Shown here: positions 63,901 through 64,000 of the stretch, in pieces | Layout of the letters: every line of letters starts with the position of its first letter | Numbering within the stretch: position 1 is the first letter of the stretch | NCBI GenBank assembly: GCA_936440205.1 | Contig: OW387133.1 | Location: 49,006,374 to 49,070,373, forward strand | DNA from: Lepidonotus clava | Taxonomy: Eukaryota; Annelida; Polychaeta; Phyllodocida; Polynoidae | DNA length: 64,000 nucleotides | Direction: 5' to 3' | Translations under genes and position numbers: made by a program | The notes under the pieces: model-generated | What the model saw: the letters and a program-made list of their open reading frames with translations, nothing else | What the model was told of the DNA's origin: nothing | Databases searched by the model: none

Positions 63901-64000
63901 TAAAAGAGGCTCAAAAGCACCGAGAAAAAAAAACGTTAATATTGTTTTCACAGGCACTGGCAGCTGATGGAACCCCACTTTGTCTGAACTGTCAGAAACC
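51809..64000 (+). CDS. ZRANB3: ZRANB3, SNF2-family annealing helicase / endonuclease (3' end outside window)
   Basis: Exons: 51809-51954, 54475-54493, 54852-55030, 55968-56202, 56395-56516, 56804-56948, 57240-57404, 57801-57968, 58161-58232, 58704-58883, 59697-59861, 60214-61249, 61567-61691, 61992-62122, 62334-62454, 63143-63478 and 63954 onward; 1131 residues so far, all phases consistent. Visible parts: Walker A GDEMGLGKT (53-61), DESH (153-156), LTGTPA (182-187), motif [11 protein letters not shown] (443-451), PIP box QRNLHDFF (536-543), NZF finger (668-687), second RanBP2-type finger (845-864), and the start of the HNH region (LCLNCQKP). In the known family the protein binds PCNA and K63-linked ubiquitin and remodels stalled replication forks in the nucleus. 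The human protein has 1079 aa. Order and sequence match human ZRANB3 as I recall it. Confidence 0.93.
52037..52082. repeat. Triplicated ggagaactcggtcc
   Basis: Three direct copies of a 14-base word with 15-16 base spacing in intron 1 of ZRANB3. Confidence 0.85.
52155..52314. mobile_element. ggatccgcccctg-ended element remnant
   Basis: The right end ctggatccgcccctg matches the 15708 element. The left part is a G run followed by cgcacgtcccccttttttt and cannot be matched to the family's left end. Probable decayed copy. Confidence 0.45.
52681..53957. repeat. 1.3-kb GTGCCC minisatellite in ZRANB3 intron 1
   Basis: Built of 10-base words gtgccctaat and gtgcccgagc, paired into units near 20 bases. 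These in turn form longer irregular blocks marked by gcatgcaccgtgctccagc. It fills half of intron 1. Because it lacks stop words, long open frames appear on both strands; they are not genes. Confidence 0.9.
54064..54188. mobile_element. Foldback element with perfect 18-bp ends
   Basis: Terminal inverted repeat ggcgccccctacgagagt (54064-54081) and its exact reverse complement at 54171-54188; 125 bases in all, with several gacgtca words inside. Non-coding; a small non-autonomous DNA transposon. Confidence 0.75.
54475..54493 (+). CDS. ZRANB3: ZRANB3 exon 2, 19-base microexon
   Basis: Encodes CLIGDE, the residues just before the Walker A loop, with acceptor atttgcag and donor gtaaga. It restores the frame between exon 1 (phase 2) and exon 3 (phase 0). 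Skipping it would break the frame. Confidence 0.85.
54852..55030 (+). CDS. ZRANB3: ZRANB3 exon 3
   Basis: Residues 56-115: MGLGKT of Walker A, then [20 protein letters not shown], nearly identical to the human protein as recalled (motif Ia region). Donor gtatgg. Confidence 0.92.
55031..55967. other. ZRANB3 intron 3
   Basis: 937 bases, AT-rich, with a G-rich stretch near 55890. No element recognised. Confidence 0.5.
55968..56202 (+). CDS. ZRANB3: ZRANB3 exon 4
   Basis: Residues 115-193, including motif [17 protein letters not shown] and motif [19 protein letters not shown]-rich. Confidence 0.92.
56395..56516 (+). CDS. ZRANB3: ZRANB3 exon 5
   Basis: Residues 194-234, LFPQ...[16 protein letters not shown], matching the family's YAKRYCNA region. 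The donor gtaaga begins inside what would otherwise read as a stop. Confidence 0.85.
56804..56948 (+). CDS. ZRANB3: ZRANB3 exon 6
   Basis: Residues 234-282, [11 protein letters not shown] then [20 protein letters not shown], a hallmark of the SNF2 distant subfamily of SMARCAL1 and ZRANB3. Confidence 0.92.
57240..57404 (+). CDS. ZRANB3: ZRANB3 exon 7
   Basis: Residues 283-337, the linker between the two helicase lobes, ending [13 protein letters not shown]. Less conserved than its neighbours. Confidence 0.85.
57801..57968 (+). CDS. ZRANB3: ZRANB3 exon 8
   Basis: Residues 338-393: [23 protein letters not shown] (motif IV) and YIRIDGNT (motif V region). Donor gtcagg after CCG. Confidence 0.9.
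58161..58232 (+). CDS. ZRANB3: ZRANB3 exon 9
   Basis: Residues 394-417, [20 protein letters not shown]. Short, phase 0 on both sides. The 471-base intron after it contains nothing notable. Confidence 0.9.
58704..58883 (+). CDS. ZRANB3: ZRANB3 exon 10
   Basis: Residues 418-477: [20 protein letters not shown] and motif [11 protein letters not shown] with its arginine finger, then [15 protein letters not shown]. Confidence 0.93.
58884..59507. other. ZRANB3 intron 10, 5' part
   Basis: Non-coding; no feature recognised before the 22-bp tandem repeat. Confidence 0.5.
59508..59681. repeat. 22-bp tandem repeat beside the exon 11 acceptor
   Basis: About eight copies of gtcataatattcggtccctg plus gt, with few substitutions, ending 15 bases before exon 11. 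It replaces most of the usual branch-point and pyrimidine region of this intron. Confidence 0.92.
59697..59861 (+). CDS. ZRANB3: ZRANB3 exon 11
   Basis: Residues 478-532, [18 protein letters not shown] and a stretch ending ASFFESQQ, as in the family after the helicase core. Donor gttgta is unusual but keeps phase. Confidence 0.85.
60214..61249 (+). CDS. ZRANB3: ZRANB3 exon 12: PIP box and two zinc fingers
   Basis: Residues 533-878. Opens with the PIP box QRNLHDFF, then charged linker. The NZF finger has pattern W-x-C-x2-C-x3-N-x6-C-x2-C at 668-687, with Thr-Phe at 674-675 and Ile at 686, the positions NZF domains use to bind ubiquitin. A second finger of identical spacing is at 845-864 but has Gly-Met and Gly at those positions. 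Between them is an acidic linker. Confidence 0.93.
61530..61580 (+). repeat. Duplicated acceptor segment, copy A
   Basis: cagtcagacttgtata through ccactaacaag spans the exon 13 acceptor and its first codons. It recurs at 61743-61795 with a 2-base indel. Confidence 0.9.
61567..61691 (+). CDS. ZRANB3: ZRANB3 exon 13
   Basis: Residues 878-919, including [20 protein letters not shown], matching the family's TLMFCASRNTDRIHIY region. The acceptor is ttagcag, where either AG could serve (exon start 61564 or 61567), adding or dropping one residue. Confidence 0.85.
61743..61869 (+). other. ZRANB3: Duplicated acceptor segment, copy B, possible alternative last exon
   Basis: Copy B repeats the exon 13 acceptor and first codons. 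Spliced from exon 12 it would read [17 protein letters not shown] and stop at TGA 61832-61834. Two AATAAA words follow at 61856 and 61864. A transcript ending here would lack everything C-terminal to the fingers, including the HNH domain. Use of the site is unproven. Confidence 0.45.
61992..62122 (+). CDS. ZRANB3: ZRANB3 exon 14
   Basis: Residues 920-963, [13 protein letters not shown] and [10 protein letters not shown], conserved with human (NFIPLDIKLD, RFVREWSS). Confidence 0.9.
62334..62454 (+). CDS. ZRANB3: ZRANB3 exon 15
   Basis: Residues 963-1003, [20 protein letters not shown] and a basic end. Matches the human region around KQRIIRKSGQLFCSP. Confidence 0.88.
62455..63142. other. ZRANB3 intron 15
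   Basis: 688 bases, AT-rich, no element recognised. Confidence 0.5.
63143..63478 (+). CDS. ZRANB3: ZRANB3 exon 16
   Basis: Residues 1004-1115. [20 protein letters not shown] is the conserved start. The rest is a Gly/Ser/Lys-rich linker to the HNH domain, longer than I recall in human. Confidence 0.85.
63479..63953. other. ZRANB3 intron 16
   Basis: 475 bases; contains a GC-richer stretch at 63590-63720 with no recognised feature. Confidence 0.45.
63954..64000 (+). CDS. ZRANB3: ZRANB3 exon 17, partial
   Basis: Residues 1116 on: [16 protein letters not shown], the entry to the C-terminal zinc-binding/HNH nuclease region (human GNPLCLRCQQP as recalled). The exon is cut by the window edge, so nuclease catalytic residues cannot be checked here. 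Confidence 0.9.

Overview
The window is animal nuclear DNA: AT-rich, with two multi-exon genes on the + strand, GT-AG introns that keep codon phase, and many small inverted-repeat elements. The frequent short word taggcctat and the presence of a ZRANB3 gene (a family I recall as absent from flies and nematodes) suggest a marine invertebrate deuterostome, most likely an echinoderm or relative. The organism is an inference from memory; the gene calls rest on the sequence. Exon limits were set by hand from splice signals and phase.

Layout. Positions 1-15300 are mostly gene-poor. They hold a GC-rich island near 310-600, a degenerate tandem repeat near 8350, and a few weak, unassigned exon-like segments on both strands. 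Positions 15388-46422 carry a very large ankyrin-repeat gene. Six exons encode about 12 ankyrin repeats. A 6-kb exon follows, encoding about 2000 residues rich in Lys, Glu and Pro and broken by Ala/Gly-rich patches. Smaller exons then lead to two alternative 3' ends: a short form ending at 36108 (2662 aa predicted) and a long form ending at 46422 (3122 aa predicted). I do not recognise this protein beyond its ankyrin domain.

Positions 46423-51808 are intergenic and repeat-rich: a tandem duplication, a tRNA-like SINE and a partial second copy, a Gly/Ser-coding minisatellite, two inverted-repeat elements and a 5'-truncated LINE on the - strand. From 51809 to the window edge runs ZRANB3, an SNF2-family annealing helicase that acts at stalled replication forks. 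Sixteen exons and the start of a seventeenth are present. They encode the helicase core, a PCNA-binding PIP box, the ubiquitin-binding NZF zinc finger, an apparently extra second RanBP2-type finger, and the first residues of the C-terminal HNH region, which continues past 64000.

The strongest observations are: a three-copy linear motif (DYxxP[DE]xxxK[VI]D) in the charged region of the ankyrin protein; repeated Ala/Gly patches in that region; the alternative C-termini; the second zinc finger in ZRANB3; and a duplicated splice acceptor in a ZRANB3 intron, followed by a stop codon and two poly(A) signals, which could make a form lacking the HNH domain. Several non-autonomous DNA transposon families are visible, one with clear 5-bp target duplications. 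I saw no CRISPR array, no functional tRNA or rRNA gene, and no convincing retrovirus-like or Polinton-like element.
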